Positions 26,090 to 35,712 of a stretch of 64,000 nucleotides of DNA are shown here, one piece after another. Origin of the DNA: an uncultured Acidobacteriia bacterium (GTDB taxonomy: Bacteria; Acidobacteriota; Terriglobia; Bryobacterales; Bryobacteraceae); assembly GCA_903907865.1 (NCBI GenBank), contig CAIVPR010000141.1:1-64000 (forward strand), given 5' to 3'. The notes beneath the pieces are model-generated. The model was not told the origin of the DNA. It searched no databases and saw only the letters and a list, made by a program, of their open reading frames with translations. Position numbers and translations under genes: made by a program. The first letter of the stretch is position 1; each line of letters begins with the position of its first letter.

Positions 26090-27547
26090 ATGCTGACCAG
26101 ACTCCGCGTTTCCGGTTTCAAGAACCTGTCGGGCGTGGACGTGAGTTTCGGGCCATTCACGTGCATCGCCGGGGCAAACGGCGTGGGCAAGTCCAACCTG
26201 CTGGATGCCATTGTCTTTCTGGGCGCACTGACGGAAAAGACTCTAGTCGACGCCGCGCTCTCCGTCCGCGACCAAGGTGCGAGAACGGGCGACATCCTAG
26301 GCTTGTTCCAACACGTGGGGGGACACTTCGCCGAGGAGATGACATTTCAGGTGGAGATGATCATCCCCAAGGAAGGTGTAGACGATCTTGGCCAGAAGGC
26401 TAAGGCCAGTAGCACCTTCGTGGAATATACCTTGAAGCTCCGGCACCGGACTGACAATGGCATGAGAGCACTTGGGTCGCTTGAATTGGTCACGGAGGAA
26501 CTCAAACACATCACTCTGGGTCAGGCGGGCAAGCAGTTATCGTTCCATCCTTCCAAGGCTTGGAAGGACTCGGTCCTAAAGAACGAGCGGAGGACGCCCT
26601 TCTTTATTTCAACCAAGGGCGAGGGGGCTGATCGAGTGATCAACGTCCACCAGGACGGCGGCAGCAGCGGAAAACCCCAGAAGTTGAGCGCCGCAAACCT
26701 GCCGCGGACCGTGCTTTCAAGAGCAAATGCTGCCGAGTCACCGACGGCCACACTGGCACGAAGGGAGATGCAGTCGTGGCGGCTCCTCCAATTGGAGCCG
26801 TCGTCCCTGCGGGAACCGGACCGTTTCGACGCGCAGCCCTATCTCGGCAGCGCCGGTTCGCATCTGCCCGCCACGCTCTATCGGTTGGCTCATCATACCG
26901 GAGCGGATCCAGAGGCAATCTACGCCGAGGTCGCGAACCGGCTCGCCGAATTGATCGACGAAGTGCGGGCCGTGCACGTGGACCGCGATGAACCGCGCCA
27001 GCTCCTTACTATCTACGCAACGGATAAAGGGCAGACACAGTTTCCAGCGCGAGCGCTGTCGGACGGTACGCTGCGATTCCTGGCGCTGGCAGTGCTCGCC
27101 TTGGACACGGAGTCAGGGGGCGTTTTATGTTTGGAGGAGCCGGAGAACGGCATCCACCCGGCGCGGATCCCCGCGATCATCCGCCTGTTGAAGGATTTGG
27201 CATTCGATCCTGCCAATGAGGCCGACGAGCCGGGCCACATGCGGCAGGTAATCATCAACACCCACTCGCCTGCGGTGGTCCAGTACATTGATCCGGAAGA
27301 TTTGGTGGTGGCTGAAACCGTCTATCAAGGGTATCCGGTTCCCGCCAAGACATTGCGTCTCGGCTGCATGCCCCGTTCGTGGCGCGCCAAGTCGGGGAGC
27401 ATGGTCGCCGGTCACATGGGGCAGCTCCTCCCATATTTGAATCCGGTTCCGGCGCGCGATTCCTCCGACGCTGGGGGGCGGTCGCGGCGCTTGGTTGATC
27501 GCCCCGAGGTGAAAAGAGTGCTGCCGCTATTCGACCTTCACGCATGA
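26090..27547 (+). CDS. AAA_21-type SMC/RecF-like ATPase
   Basis: 485 aa ATPase. It begins LTRLRVSGFKNLSGVDV with Walker A GANGVGKS (Gly28-Ser35). A long lid region spans about 90-290. The signature region is ARALSDGTLRFLALAVL, Walker B is VLCLEEPENGIHP, and the His switch is INTHSPAVVQY. The last 80 residues are extra and basic. It belongs to the AAA_21/RecF-like ATPases that often pair with a small TOPRIM-like protein, and such a gene follows 10 bases later. It is not closely similar to the ATPase at 16161-17219 (different spacing and signature), so this is a separate module. Role unknown; defence is plausible. Confidence 0.85.
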   Translation: MLTRLRVSGFKNLSGVDVSFGPFTCIAGANGVGKSNLLDAIVFLGALTEKTLVDAALSVRDQGARTGDILGLFQHVGGHFAEEMTFQVEMIIPKEGVDDLGQKAKASSTFVEYTLKLRHRTDNGMRALGSLELVTEELKHITLGQAGKQLSFHPSKAWKDSVLKNERRTPFFISTKGEGADRVINVHQDGGSSGKPQKLSAANLPRTVLSRANAAESPTATLARREMQSWRLLQLEPSSLREPDRFDAQPYLGSAGSHLPATLYRLAHHTGADPEAIYAEVANRLAELIDEVRAVHVDRDEPRQLLTIYATDKGQTQFPARALSDGTLRFLALAVLALDTESGGVLCLEEPENGIHPARIPAIIRLLKDLAFDPANEADEPGHMRQVIINTHSPAVVQYIDPEDLVVAETVYQGYPVPAKTLRLGCMPRSWRAKSGSMVAGHMGQLLPYLNPVPARDSSDAGGRSRRLVDRPEVKRVLPLFDLHA

Positions 27548-27557
27548 GGCGCTACCG

Positions 27558-28166
27558 GTGAAATACACGCTGCTGGCGGACGGAACATCCGATGCCGTCC
27601 TGATTCCGATCATCACTTGGTTGCTGGCGAGACGCGGCGTTGGCGAGGTCGAGGCCCAACTGGCCGACAAGTACCGATTGCCCCAGGCTCGCGATCTGGG
27701 CGAAAGGATTGTCGATGTTCTTGAATACTACCCGTGCGACGTTCTCTTCATCCATCGCGATGCTGAGGCGCAATCGGTTTCAGACCGCAAGCGTGAGATC
27801 GCCACAGCAATCCGCTCGGTGGGAACCCGCCACATACCCGTGATTCCCGTTCGAATGACAGAGGCTTGGCTCCTTTTCGACGAGCGGGCCATCCGCCGGG
27901 CGGCTGGCAACCCGAACGGAAAAAATCCTCTTCAGCTTCCTCCAAGCACGAAGATAGAAAGCTTGGTGGACCCCAAGCAGGTGTTGCATAGCGCACTGCT
28001 GGAAGCCAGCGACCTGAACATGCGGAGGCGGTCCCGATTCCCGGTTCATGACCGGGTGAGGAGGATCGCGGACTACATCGACGACTACTCGCCTCTATTG
28101 GAGTTGCCCGCGTTCCAAGACCTCGAAAAGCAAATCGAGATGCTTGGGATCAATAGATCCGTCTAG
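27558..28166 (+). CDS. Small TOPRIM-like (DUF4276-like) partner of AAA ATPase
   Basis: 202 aa from GTG 27558. The N-terminal YTLLADGTSDAVLIPI has the shape of a TOPRIM entry motif (with Asp where Glu is usual), and VLFIHRDAEAQ supplies an acidic residue after the third strand. PVRMTEAWLLFDERAIRRAAGNPNG is typical of proteins encoded next to AAA_21 ATPases (DUF4276 and relatives). The family call is by pattern only. It is probably co-translated with the upstream ATPase. The acidic residues hint at a metal-dependent nuclease or phosphotransfer site, unproven. Confidence 0.6.
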   Translation: MKYTLLADGTSDAVLIPIITWLLARRGVGEVEAQLADKYRLPQARDLGERIVDVLEYYPCDVLFIHRDAEAQSVSDRKREIATAIRSVGTRHIPVIPVRMTEAWLLFDERAIRRAAGNPNGKNPLQLPPSTKIESLVDPKQVLHSALLEASDLNMRRRSRFPVHDRVRRIADYIDDYSPLLELPAFQDLEKQIEMLGINRSV

Positions 28167-28174
28167 GGTTTCGA

Positions 28175-29332
28175 TCAGTCCACCATAGGCGCAGGCATCT
28201 CAAAACTCCCGTCGCGGGCGAGGATCAAGTCCCGGCCCCGCCACTGGATCGTCTTTCCAAAGAATCCCAGCGCCCACGTGGCGAACGTTGCCAAGTCTTC
28301 CACAGGCAGAAGCCACCAGTAGCGCGCGATAGCCGGGTCCTTCAAGATTCGCACCGCCGTGTTCCACGCCACCAGCGCCCGGACCGCCACGGTCAAGAGC
28401 AGCACCGGCCACAGCGAGGGCACCGCCGCGCAACAAAACAAAGCCAGTGCCACCGGCTTGGTGAAAAGCTCCCCGACATATCCCCAGGGCCTCGACCGCC
28501 GCGTGCTCCGCGCCCAACGCAGCCTGTGCCGCCAGTTCTTCAGGAAATCGTCGTTGCCGATATGGTGCTCCACCACGTGTCGCGACAGGATCACCTTGCG
28601 CCCGCGTTCGAACATCATGTTACCCATGACGAAATCCTCGGCGAGATACCGCTGCAAGTGCGCCAAGCCGCCGATTGCCTCGAGCTCGCCCTGCCGCGTG
28701 GCGATGGTCGGCCCGATGGCGAAATCCATGCCGTTCAGGTACCGCTGCGTCAGCATGCCAGCCAGGAAGTCCGTATTGAGCCCCAGCGCCTCCACCCGCG
28801 ACCAGAATTTCGGCCCGCCGACCGCCCGGTACGGACACGTCACCAAGGCCACCCCCGGCTGCGACAACTCCTCCACCACGCCACGCAGGCAGTCGGGATC
28901 CAGCCGGACGTCGCTGTCGGACATGAGTAGGTTTTCGTGCCGCGCCTCCAGCATCAACGCGCGCAGGCTCCAGACCTTCGCGTTCGGCATTGGCGAAATG
29001 CCCGCCACCACCAGTCGCGACCGTACGCCCGGAAACGTCGCCATCACGCGCCGCGCCACCGCCGCCGCAGGGTCATCCGGCGTGTGGACCGAGAGCAGAA
29101 CCTCTAAATCGGGGTAGTCCTGGGAAAACAGGCTGCGCAGGTTGGCCTCCGTGTTGTCCTCCGCACCGGCCAACGGCCGCATCACCGTTACGGGCGGCCA
29201 CACCTCCAACGGCACCGCCTTGGCACGCAAATACGACCTCGCCCCCAGCATCGCCAGCACGCAATACACCAGCGACCCCGTGAGCAAGCACACCAACGGT
29301 ACCCCTAGTATGTACGATGAAAGCGGCGGCAT
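28175..29332 (-). CDS. hpnI: HpnI-like ceramide glucosyltransferase family protein (hopanoid biosynthesis)
   Basis: Family 2 membrane glycosyltransferase like HpnI, which transfers N-acetylglucosamine to bacteriohopanetetrol. An N-terminal membrane segment ([22 protein letters not shown]) is followed by [47 protein letters not shown] (metal-binding DxD), [11 protein letters not shown] and the QxxRW-like [13 protein letters not shown]-terminal membrane helices follow. The start at ATG 29332 overlaps the selB start on the other strand; a later start (TTG/GTG near residue 13) has a better ribosome-binding site (AGGGG). 385 aa from the first. Other hopanoid genes are not in the window, so the substrate is inferred. 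Confidence 0.8.
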   Translation of the reverse strand: MPPLSSYILGVPLVCLLTGSLVYCVLAMLGARSYLRAKAVPLEVWPPVTVMRPLAGAEDNTEANLRSLFSQDYPDLEVLLSVHTPDDPAAAVARRVMATFPGVRSRLVVAGISPMPNAKVWSLRALMLEARHENLLMSDSDVRLDPDCLRGVVEELSQPGVALVTCPYRAVGGPKFWSRVEALGLNTDFLAGMLTQRYLNGMDFAIGPTIATRQGELEAIGGLAHLQRYLAEDFVMGNMMFERGRKVILSRHVVEHHIGNDDFLKNWRHRLRWARSTRRSRPWGYVGELFTKPVALALFCCAAVPSLWPVLLLTVAVRALVAWNTAVRILKDPAIARYWWLLPVEDLATFATWALGFFGKTIQWRGRDLILARDGSFEMPAPMVD

Positions 29333-31187
29333 GAAAGGCCTAAAGAACATTATCGTCGGTACCGCCGGCCACATCGACCATGGCAAAACGTCGCTGGTGA
29401 AGGCGCTCACCGGCACCGACGCCGACCGCCTGGCCGAGGAGAAGCGCCGCGGCATCACCATCGACCTCGGCTTCGCCCACCTGCGCCTCGCCGACGACAT
29501 CCAACTGGGCTTCATCGACGTCCCCGGTCACGAGCGCTTCGTCCGCAACATGCTGGCCGGGGCAGCCGGAATCGACATCGTGCTCTTCGTGGTGGCGGCG
29601 GACGAATCGATCAAGCCCCAGACCCGCGAGCATTTCGAAATCTGCCGCATGCTGGGCGTGCAATCCGGCGTGGTCGCCCTCACCAAGGCAGACATGTCAG
29701 ACCCGGATCTGGTGGACCTGGTGCGCATGGAGGTGGACGATTTTGTCGCGGGATCGTTCCTCGAAAACGCCCCGAAGATCGCCGTCAGTTCCGTCACCGG
29801 CCAGGGGTTGGACGAACTCCGAAAGGCGCTGGAAACCGCCGCCCGCCAAGCCCGCGAGAAGAGCGCCGGGGGGCTATTCCGCCTGCCCATTGACCGGGCG
29901 TTTTCCATGCGCGGTTTCGGCACCGTAGTCACCGGGACGCTGGTTTCGGGCACGGTCCAGCGCGAGGAGGAAGTCGAACTGCATCCGTCGGGCCGCCGTC
30001 TGCGGGTCCGCGGCCTGCAGGTCTACGGGGAACAGACCGACCGCGCCCGTGCCGGTGAGCGTACGGCCGTCAATCTGGCCGACATCGATCCCGGCGACCT
30101 CGCCCGCGGCATGGTGCTTGCCGCGCCGGGCCGCTTCGCCGCCGTCACAACCTTCGATGCAAGACTCGACCTTCTGGCCTCCGCCAAGCCGTTGAAACAC
30201 GAAGCGCCTGTCCACCTGCACTTGGGATCCGCCGAAATCGAGGCCGAGGTGAGGTTGCTGGACCGCAGCCCCGCCCTGCAACCGGGAAATTCCGCGTGGG
30301 TACGGCTGGTGTTGCGCGATTCGGCGCTGGTGCTGCCGGGCGACCGCTTCATCATTCGCATGTTCTCGCCTGTGGTGACCATCGGCGGCGGCATCGTGGC
30401 CGACATTTCCGGGCGCAAGTACCGCCGGGGAGACGACTTCGCCCCGCGCCTGGAGACCCTGCTCAACGGCACGCCGCGAGAGAGGGTGGAATTGTTGGTC
30501 CGCGAACAACCGGACGGCCGGACCGAGGCCGATCTCGTCCGACTTACCGGACTCAAGGATCTGCCCGCCACTCCCGCGCTCCACTCCGTCGGCAAATGGC
30601 GCATCGCCGCCGACCGGGTTGCGGACGCCTCGCGCGAACTTACGACGGCGGTCCGCCAGTTCCACAAGGACCACCCGTTGCTGCCCGGCTTCCACAAGCA
30701 GGACCTGAAGGGCCGCATCGTCCCCGACGCAGCTCCCGAGATCTTCGAACACCTCTTGGCCGCTGCTCCGGACGTCATTCGAGAGGGCGAATATGTGCGG
30801 CTCAAGAACCACAAGGTCGTCCTGCAGATCGACGAGGAGGAAGCTCGCCGCAGGATCGACACCGCGTTCGAAACGGCGGGACTGGCGGCGCCGGGGGTGC
30901 AGGACGTCCTCAAGGCTTCAGGCCTCGAACCGGCCCGCGCCCGAGCCATCCTGCAGATTCTATTGCGGGAGAAGCGGTTGGAGCGCATTTCCGAAGACCT
31001 GGTGCTGCACCGTACCGCCATTGCGGCGCTTCGTCAACTGATGGCCGGGCAGCGTGGACGCCGGTTCGCGATACCGGACTTCAAGGACTGGACCGGGGTG
31101 TCACGCAAGTACGCGATTCCGCTCGTCGAGTACCTTGACCGCGAGCACGTCACGCGGCGCGAAGGCGACGAACGGGTCGTCCTGTAA
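29331..31187 (+). CDS. selB: Selenocysteine-specific elongation factor SelB
   Basis: GTPase that delivers Sec-tRNA to recoded UGA codons. The start ATG 29331 gives [22 protein letters not shown] with the P-loop. RGITIDLGF (G2), [16 protein letters not shown] (G3) and LTKADMSD (G4) complete the GTPase. EF-Tu-like domains follow ([25 protein letters not shown]), then C-terminal winged helices for SECIS binding (about 430-618). 618 aa, normal. Longer in-frame ORFs upstream overlap the HpnI gene and lack support. It implies selenoprotein synthesis in this organism; no selA, selD or selenoprotein is seen here. Confidence 0.95.
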   Translation: MKGLKNIIVGTAGHIDHGKTSLVKALTGTDADRLAEEKRRGITIDLGFAHLRLADDIQLGFIDVPGHERFVRNMLAGAAGIDIVLFVVAADESIKPQTREHFEICRMLGVQSGVVALTKADMSDPDLVDLVRMEVDDFVAGSFLENAPKIAVSSVTGQGLDELRKALETAARQAREKSAGGLFRLPIDRAFSMRGFGTVVTGTLVSGTVQREEEVELHPSGRRLRVRGLQVYGEQTDRARAGERTAVNLADIDPGDLARGMVLAAPGRFAAVTTFDARLDLLASAKPLKHEAPVHLHLGSAEIEAEVRLLDRSPALQPGNSAWVRLVLRDSALVLPGDRFIIRMFSPVVTIGGGIVADISGRKYRRGDDFAPRLETLLNGTPRERVELLVREQPDGRTEADLVRLTGLKDLPATPALHSVGKWRIAADRVADASRELTTAVRQFHKDHPLLPGFHKQDLKGRIVPDAAPEIFEHLLAAAPDVIREGEYVRLKNHKVVLQIDEEEARRRIDTAFETAGLAAPGVQDVLKASGLEPARARAILQILLREKRLERISEDLVLHRTAIAALRQLMAGQRGRRFAIPDFKDWTGVSRKYAIPLVEYLDREHVTRREGDERVVL

Positions 31188-31360
31188 CCAAGTAACGATT
31201 CCATCTGGAACAGCAAACTTTTCGGCCCGAGTAAAACAAGTGTGATATCAATGATAAAAAGGCTGGAAGCATCCCTGCTCGCTTCTGCTGCAACGCTGGC
31301 TTCAACACCGCCAACCCGTGCCTGAACAGCTAACGCTTCCCCGTGCAGAAAGGAATGCCC

Positions 31361-31672
31361 GTGGAACCCACCAATCGGAAACTGATCCGACCGTCGTTCA
31401 ACGAAGTCAAGGAGAAAATGGAGCCACCCCGTAAAGCCGCCGCCCAGAAGCGACCGGTGCCGCCCGACCAGACCAACGCCGAGAACTTCTACTATGTCAA
31501 GCAGATGCAATCGAAGACCCCGATGGTCATCACGCTGAAGGACGGCGAAAAGTTGAAGGGCGTAATCGAGTGGTACGACCGCGGCTGCCTGAAGTTCAAC
31601 CGCATCGACGAGCCGAACCTCCTGCTCTACAAGAGCAACATCAAGTACATGTACAAGGACGAGGACGCGTAG
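31361..31672 (+). CDS. hfq: Hfq-like RNA chaperone with N-terminal extension
   Basis: Sm-like RNA-binding protein. The GTG at 31361 is chosen: AGGA is 6-7 bases upstream and the N-terminus [13 protein letters not shown] looks like a conserved start; GTG 31343 and ATG 31355 are in frame but less well placed. The Sm core occupies about residues 45-100: [40 protein letters not shown] (Sm1) and [12 protein letters not shown] (Sm2-like, replacing the usual YKHAIS). The first 45 residues (basic, Pro/Lys-rich) are an extension not present in enterobacterial Hfq. 103 aa. Riboregulation in small-RNA pathways is the expected role. Confidence 0.82.
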   Translation: MEPTNRKLIRPSFNEVKEKMEPPRKAAAQKRPVPPDQTNAENFYYVKQMQSKTPMVITLKDGEKLKGVIEWYDRGCLKFNRIDEPNLLLYKSNIKYMYKDEDA

Positions 31673-31688
31673 AGCGGTTCCGCAAGAA

Positions 31689-31767
31689 ACGCTCCCTGGC
31701 GGTCGCGGCTCGGCAAGTACCGTGGAATCACCGAAAATGTTTCCGAGCCGCGACCGCTAGGGAGCGT
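31689..31767. repeat. Palindromic REP/REPIN-like repeat (possible terminator)
   Basis: Two 26-base arms (31689-31714 and 31742-31767) that are inverted copies with two mismatches, separated by a 27-base spacer. They could fold into a long GC-rich hairpin between the convergent hfq and phosphoglucomutase genes. A third near-identical arm stands alone at 23101-23126, so it is a dispersed element and not only a terminator. No poly-T run follows, which argues against a simple intrinsic terminator. Confidence 0.75.
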
Positions 31768-31778
31768 AGCCGTTCGCC

Positions 31779-33431
31779 CTACGCCGCCAGAGCCCGCGAA
31801 ACCAGCGAGCCGGCTTCAGCAAGGATTTGCTCCAAGTGGGCGGCGCTGGTCAGGCTTTCGGCGTACAACTTGTAGATGTTCTCCGTCCCAGACGGGCGGG
31901 CGGCGAACCACCCCGCAGCCGTCTCCACCTTCAGGCCGCCAATGAGGGCGTTGTTGCCCGGTGCCCTCACCAGCCGTTCCGTGATTTTGTCGCCAGCCAG
32001 GAATTCGTCGGTGACCGACTCCGGCGTGAGCTTGCTGAACGCGGCCTTCTCCTCGGGTGTCGTCGGGGTGTCGACGCGCTTATAGTACGGCGTTCCGAAG
32101 CGCTGCGTCAGACTGCGGTAGTGCAGGCCGGGGTCTTTGCCCGTCACAGCCGTGATTTCCGCGGCCAGCAACCCCAGGATCAGGCCGTCCTTGTCCGTGC
32201 TCCAGACGCGTCCGTCACGACGCAGGAAGCTGGCCCCGGCGCTCTCCTCGCCGCCGAACACGCAGGTTCCATCGAACAACCTCTCCACAAACCACTTGAA
32301 ACCCACTGGCACTTCCCACAGCGTGCGCCCGAGGCTCGCCACAACCTTGTCGATCAACCGGCTGCTGACCAGCGTCTTCCCCACCACCGCCGACGTCGGC
32401 CAACCCTGACGATGCCCCAGCAAATACTCAATCGCCACCGCCAGATAGTGGTTGGGGTTGAGCAGGCCCTCGGAAGGGGTCACGATCCCGTGCCGGTCGG
32501 CGTCGGGATCACTGCCGAACGCGATATCGTAGTCGTCCTTCAACCCCACGAGGCTGGCCATCGCGTAGGGACTGGAGCAGTCCATACGGATCTTCAGGTC
32601 GTGGTCCAGCGTCATGAATGAGAAGGTCGGATCGACGGCCTTGTTCACAACCGTGAGGTTGAGTCCGTACTGGTCGGCAATCGGCTCCCAATAGCCGACC
32701 GACGCGCCACCCAGCGGATCCACGCCGATGCGGACGCCCGACGACCGGATCGCCTTCATGTCGATGATGTTGGCTAGGTCCTCGACGTAGGCGCGGGTGT
32801 AGTCACGGGTGCGGGTCGTCGGGGCGGCCAGCGCCTTCGCGTGGGAGAGGCGCTTGACGTCCTTCAGCCCATCGCGCAGGAGGCCGTTGGCGCGGCGCTG
32901 GATCCAGCCTGTGACGTCGGTGTCGGCGGGCCCCCCGTTGGTCGGGTTGTACTTGAAGCCGCCGTCCTGGGGTGGATTGTGCGAGGGCGTGATGACGATG
33001 CCGTCGGCGAAGGCGGTATGATCGCGGTTCCAGCCGAGGATGGCATGTGAGATGGCGGGCGTCGGCGCGAAGCCGTCGTTCGACTGGATGACGGTCTCGA
33101 CCCCGTTGGCGGCCAGCACCTCGAGCGCGGTGCGCTGCGCGGGGGCCGAAAGAGCGTGCGTGTCCTTGCCCATGAAGAGGGGGCCTGTGGTCTTGGCGAG
33201 TGTCCGGTACTCGCAAATCGCCTGGGTGGTGGCTAGGATGTGCTGTTCGGTGAAGGTGCCATCGGTGGCGGTGCCCCGGTGGCCGCTGGTGCCGAAGGAG
33301 ACCAACTGGGTCGGCTTCGAGAGGTCGGGCTTGTTTTCGTAGTAGGCCTTCTCGAGCGCAACGGGATCGATCAGGAAACTCTTGGGTGCGCGGTGACCGG
33401 GCTTGGCTTCTGGCAGCATGGCAGCCACCAT
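31779..33431 (-). CDS. pgm: Phosphoglucomutase (alpha-D-glucose phosphate-specific)
   Basis: Interconverts glucose-1-phosphate and glucose-6-phosphate in central and glycogen metabolism, cytoplasmic. The four conserved loops are visible: [12 protein letters not shown] (phosphoserine), SDPDADRHG (Mg loop), [11 protein letters not shown] (sugar binding) and [11 protein letters not shown] (phosphate binding). FGTSGHRG near residue 50 is also typical. 550 aa, full length. It is convergent with hfq, with a palindromic repeat between them. Confidence 0.96.
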   Translation of the reverse strand: MVAAMLPEAKPGHRAPKSFLIDPVALEKAYYENKPDLSKPTQLVSFGTSGHRGTATDGTFTEQHILATTQAICEYRTLAKTTGPLFMGKDTHALSAPAQRTALEVLAANGVETVIQSNDGFAPTPAISHAILGWNRDHTAFADGIVITPSHNPPQDGGFKYNPTNGGPADTDVTGWIQRRANGLLRDGLKDVKRLSHAKALAAPTTRTRDYTRAYVEDLANIIDMKAIRSSGVRIGVDPLGGASVGYWEPIADQYGLNLTVVNKAVDPTFSFMTLDHDLKIRMDCSSPYAMASLVGLKDDYDIAFGSDPDADRHGIVTPSEGLLNPNHYLAVAIEYLLGHRQGWPTSAVVGKTLVSSRLIDKVVASLGRTLWEVPVGFKWFVERLFDGTCVFGGEESAGASFLRRDGRVWSTDKDGLILGLLAAEITAVTGKDPGLHYRSLTQRFGTPYYKRVDTPTTPEEKAAFSKLTPESVTDEFLAGDKITERLVRAPGNNALIGGLKVETAAGWFAARPSGTENIYKLYAESLTSAAHLEQILAEAGSLVSRALAA

Positions 33432-33471
33432 TATTTCAGAGGGCGCTTCGGATTGGTGAAAGAGTGGGCGC

Positions 33472-33882
33472 TTACCTGCCGGGCAGGTGTTCTTCTCGCG
33501 TCCGTGATACGAACGAAATCGGATTCAGGCCGACACGATCCATCTCTTCGATGGTGGGACTCTGGATGCGGCGGGTCTCGTCGGATTCGCGGCGTGCCAA
33601 GCGCTGGGTTTCGGTCCGCAACTTCTCGATTTCCAGTTTCAATTTGTCGAGTTCGAAGCCTGACATCGTCTTGAGTCGGTCGATATCGATGTGTAGCTTG
33701 TCAACTCTCAAGGTCGCTTCCAACAGCGTTAGGATTGATGCCAGCAGCGTACCAATTGCCGACAGTCCGGCAGCAAACGCGGCTGCGAGCGCCTGAAGCT
33801 GGAGGTACCAAGTGAGGATGAGGAACGTTGCGGCAAAGACGGCGATGGCGGCTAGTGCTTGCTGGACGAAGAAATCGCACAA
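33472..33882 (-). CDS. Small membrane protein with coiled coil
   Basis: Not recognised. 136 aa with two hydrophobic stretches at the N-terminus ([19 protein letters not shown] and [23 protein letters not shown]), followed by a charged helical, probable coiled-coil segment (residues about 60-105: [30 protein letters not shown]). The C-terminal 30 residues are polar. It is probably a membrane-anchored protein with a cytoplasmic coil. It lies 40 bases downstream... on the same strand as, and upstream of, the phosphoglucomutase gene. Confidence 0.55.
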   Translation of the reverse strand: MCDFFVQQALAAIAVFAATFLILTWYLQLQALAAAFAAGLSAIGTLLASILTLLEATLRVDKLHIDIDRLKTMSGFELDKLKLEIEKLRTETQRLARRESDETRRIQSPTIEEMDRVGLNPISFVSRTREEHLPGR

Positions 33883-33955
33883 GGCTCCTTGGAACTGCGA
33901 TCTCGGACCGGGACCACGGCCAAGCGATCCCGGACCGTTGCAAGTAGGCGAACGG

Positions 33956-34198
33956 TCAGACTTTTTGGAGGGGAAGCGCCGCTACGTTTTCGATTGATGG
34001 CATCACGAGTTCTCGGACGCGATGCTCATCGTCGACAGAAGCTATAATCCTTCCAGCTTTTTTTGCCTTTACGGCCCACATGAACAGCGTGAGCGCGTTG
34101 TTGAATAGGTCTTTCCGCGTGGTGATGCGCGTTTCCTCCATCAGACTGTCGAGTTCTGCTACCTGATCGTCTGGTAGATCAAGTTGGATTCGAACCAT
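33956..34198 (-). CDS. Ribbon-helix-helix (CopG-like) protein
   Basis: 80 aa. It begins VRIQLDLPDDQVAELDSLMEETRITTRKDLFNNALTLFMWAV, a beta strand followed by two helices as in MetJ/Arc/CopG DNA-binding proteins. The C-terminal half (KKAGRIIASVDDEHRVRELVMPSI) resembles that of small regulators rather than a toxin-binding tail. No toxin gene follows; the nearest neighbour is a coiled-coil membrane protein. Likely a DNA-binding autoregulator or orphan antitoxin. Confidence 0.7.
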   Translation of the reverse strand: MVRIQLDLPDDQVAELDSLMEETRITTRKDLFNNALTLFMWAVKAKKAGRIIASVDDEHRVRELVMPSIENVAALPLQKV

Positions 34199-34219
34199 AT
34201 GTTCTGCCTCAGCCTGACG

Positions 34220-34273
34220 CTACCTGCCATCTGAATCCAAGAGCAGCAAGTTCATGATGTCTTCCGCAGTCAT
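34220..34273 (-). CDS. 17-codon ORF with strong Shine-Dalgarno (leader or gene remnant)
   Basis: The ATG at 34273 is preceded by AAAGGAG with five bases of spacing, the best ribosome-binding site in this area, and encodes MTAEDIMNLLLLDSDGR before TAG. It ends 21 bases before the ribbon-helix-helix gene. The frame is open upstream too (…EYVAYALRKGVP), so it may be the stump of a longer gene. The peptide resembles the start of some Uma2 proteins, but it is too short to be sure. It might be a leader peptide for the next gene. Confidence 0.3.
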   Translation of the reverse strand: MTAEDIMNLLLLDSDGR

Positions 34274-34365
34274 TGGCACTCCTTTCCGTAGCGCATACGC
34301 CACGTACTCATTATACGAGGGAATAGCGAGGAGTCAAGGAGCGCGCCCAAGTGATCGCCAACCCC

Positions 34366-35712
34366 CTACAACGCCAACTGCGCCAACTTCCCCGTGCTAT
34401 CCCCAATCGATTCCGGCCGCACCTCCATATGGTCCAGCAACGCCATATACAAATTCGTCAGCGGAGTCCCGTTCGGATACACCACATGCCGACCGCCCTT
34501 CAGCTTCCCGTTCCCCTTGCCCAGTACCAGCGTCGGAACATTCTCGTGCTGATGCCGGTTGGGGTCGCACAGCCCCCCGCCGTAGACCAGCATCGAGTGG
34601 TCGAACAAGCTCCCGTCGCCATCCTGCGTCGCCTTCATCCGGTCGAGGTAGTAAGCGTACAGCTGCGTGTGGAACTCGTTGATCTTGGCCACCTTCTCGA
34701 GGAAATCCGGCTTGTTCTGGTGGTGCGTGATCGGGTGGTGCGGGTCCGGCACGCCGATCTCCCCGTATGTCCGCACGCTGCCCTCGCGCCCGATCATGAA
34801 CGTCGAAACGCGCGTCAGGTCCGCCTGGAACGCCAGAATCTGCAGGTCGAACATCAACTTCGCGTATTCCGAGAACTCCACCGGTACGCCCGCAGGCGCC
34901 TCAATCCCCGGCCTGAACTTGCTGGCGTCCGTCTCCGACATCTGGATGCGCCGCTCCACCTCGCGCACGCCCGTCATGTATTCGTCGAGCTTGCGCCGGT
35001 CAGACGGCCCCACTTCGCCCATCAACTGCTTGCTGCGCTCCCCGACCACATCCAATATGCTGGTCCGCAGCAGCGTCCGCCGCGCCTTCGTCGCCTCGTC
35101 GACTTTCAAATTATCCGTGCCGAACAAGCGCTCGAACACCACCCGAGGGTTGGTCTCCGGCGGCATCGGCATCGTCGGATTGCGCCACGAAATACTGTTC
35201 GTATACGCGCAGCTGAACCCGGAATCACAGTTGCCGACCGTCCTCGAATCCTCGCAGCCCAGCTCCAACGACGTCAGCCGCGTCTTCTGCGCCTGGGCCG
35301 CGATCTGGTCCGCCGAAACGCCGCCGTGGATGTCAGCCCCGATAGTCTTCTTGCAGTGGACGCCGGTCAGGTACGACGCCCCGGCGCGCGCATGGTCGCC
35401 GCCGCCGTCGCCCAGCGCGTTGCCGTTGTGGATGTCGAGGCCGGTCAACACCAGCATGTCCTCGCGGAACTTTTCCAAAGGCTTCAGAATGCGGCTCATC
35501 TGGTAGCCCGCGCCCTCGCCGACCGGCCGCCAATGCGCGTAGTTCACGCCGTTCGGAATGTAGGTGAACGCGAGGCGCGTCGGTGCTGCAACCGCCCCGT
35601 TGGTTGTCGCGCCGAACGCCGGGACCATGGCGTCCAGCAGAGGGAGCGCGAGGGTGGTCCCGAAACCCCGCAACAGGGTCCGGCGAGACAGGTGCTTCTT
35701 GGTGATGATCAT
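34366..35712 (-). CDS. DUF1552 Tat-exported protein
   Basis: DUF1552 proteins are related in fold to DUF1501 and usually sit beside DUF1592/PSD1-type cytochrome-like proteins; function unknown. The Tat signal is SRRTLLRGFGTTLALPLLDAM. Family features are RLAFTYIPNGVNYAHW, LKPLEKFREDMLVLTGLD, GGDHARAGASYLTG, SLELGCEDSRTVGNCDSG and HHPITHHQNKPD. 448 aa, complete. It follows the DUF1592 gene with a 4-base overlap (start 35712, upstream stop 35709), so the pair is one operon. Confidence 0.92.
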   Translation of the reverse strand: MIITKKHLSRRTLLRGFGTTLALPLLDAMVPAFGATTNGAVAAPTRLAFTYIPNGVNYAHWRPVGEGAGYQMSRILKPLEKFREDMLVLTGLDIHNGNALGDGGGDHARAGASYLTGVHCKKTIGADIHGGVSADQIAAQAQKTRLTSLELGCEDSRTVGNCDSGFSCAYTNSISWRNPTMPMPPETNPRVVFERLFGTDNLKVDEATKARRTLLRTSILDVVGERSKQLMGEVGPSDRRKLDEYMTGVREVERRIQMSETDASKFRPGIEAPAGVPVEFSEYAKLMFDLQILAFQADLTRVSTFMIGREGSVRTYGEIGVPDPHHPITHHQNKPDFLEKVAKINEFHTQLYAYYLDRMKATQDGDGSLFDHSMLVYGGGLCDPNRHQHENVPTLVLGKGNGKLKGGRHVVYPNGTPLTNLYMALLDHMEVRPESIGDSTGKLAQLAL

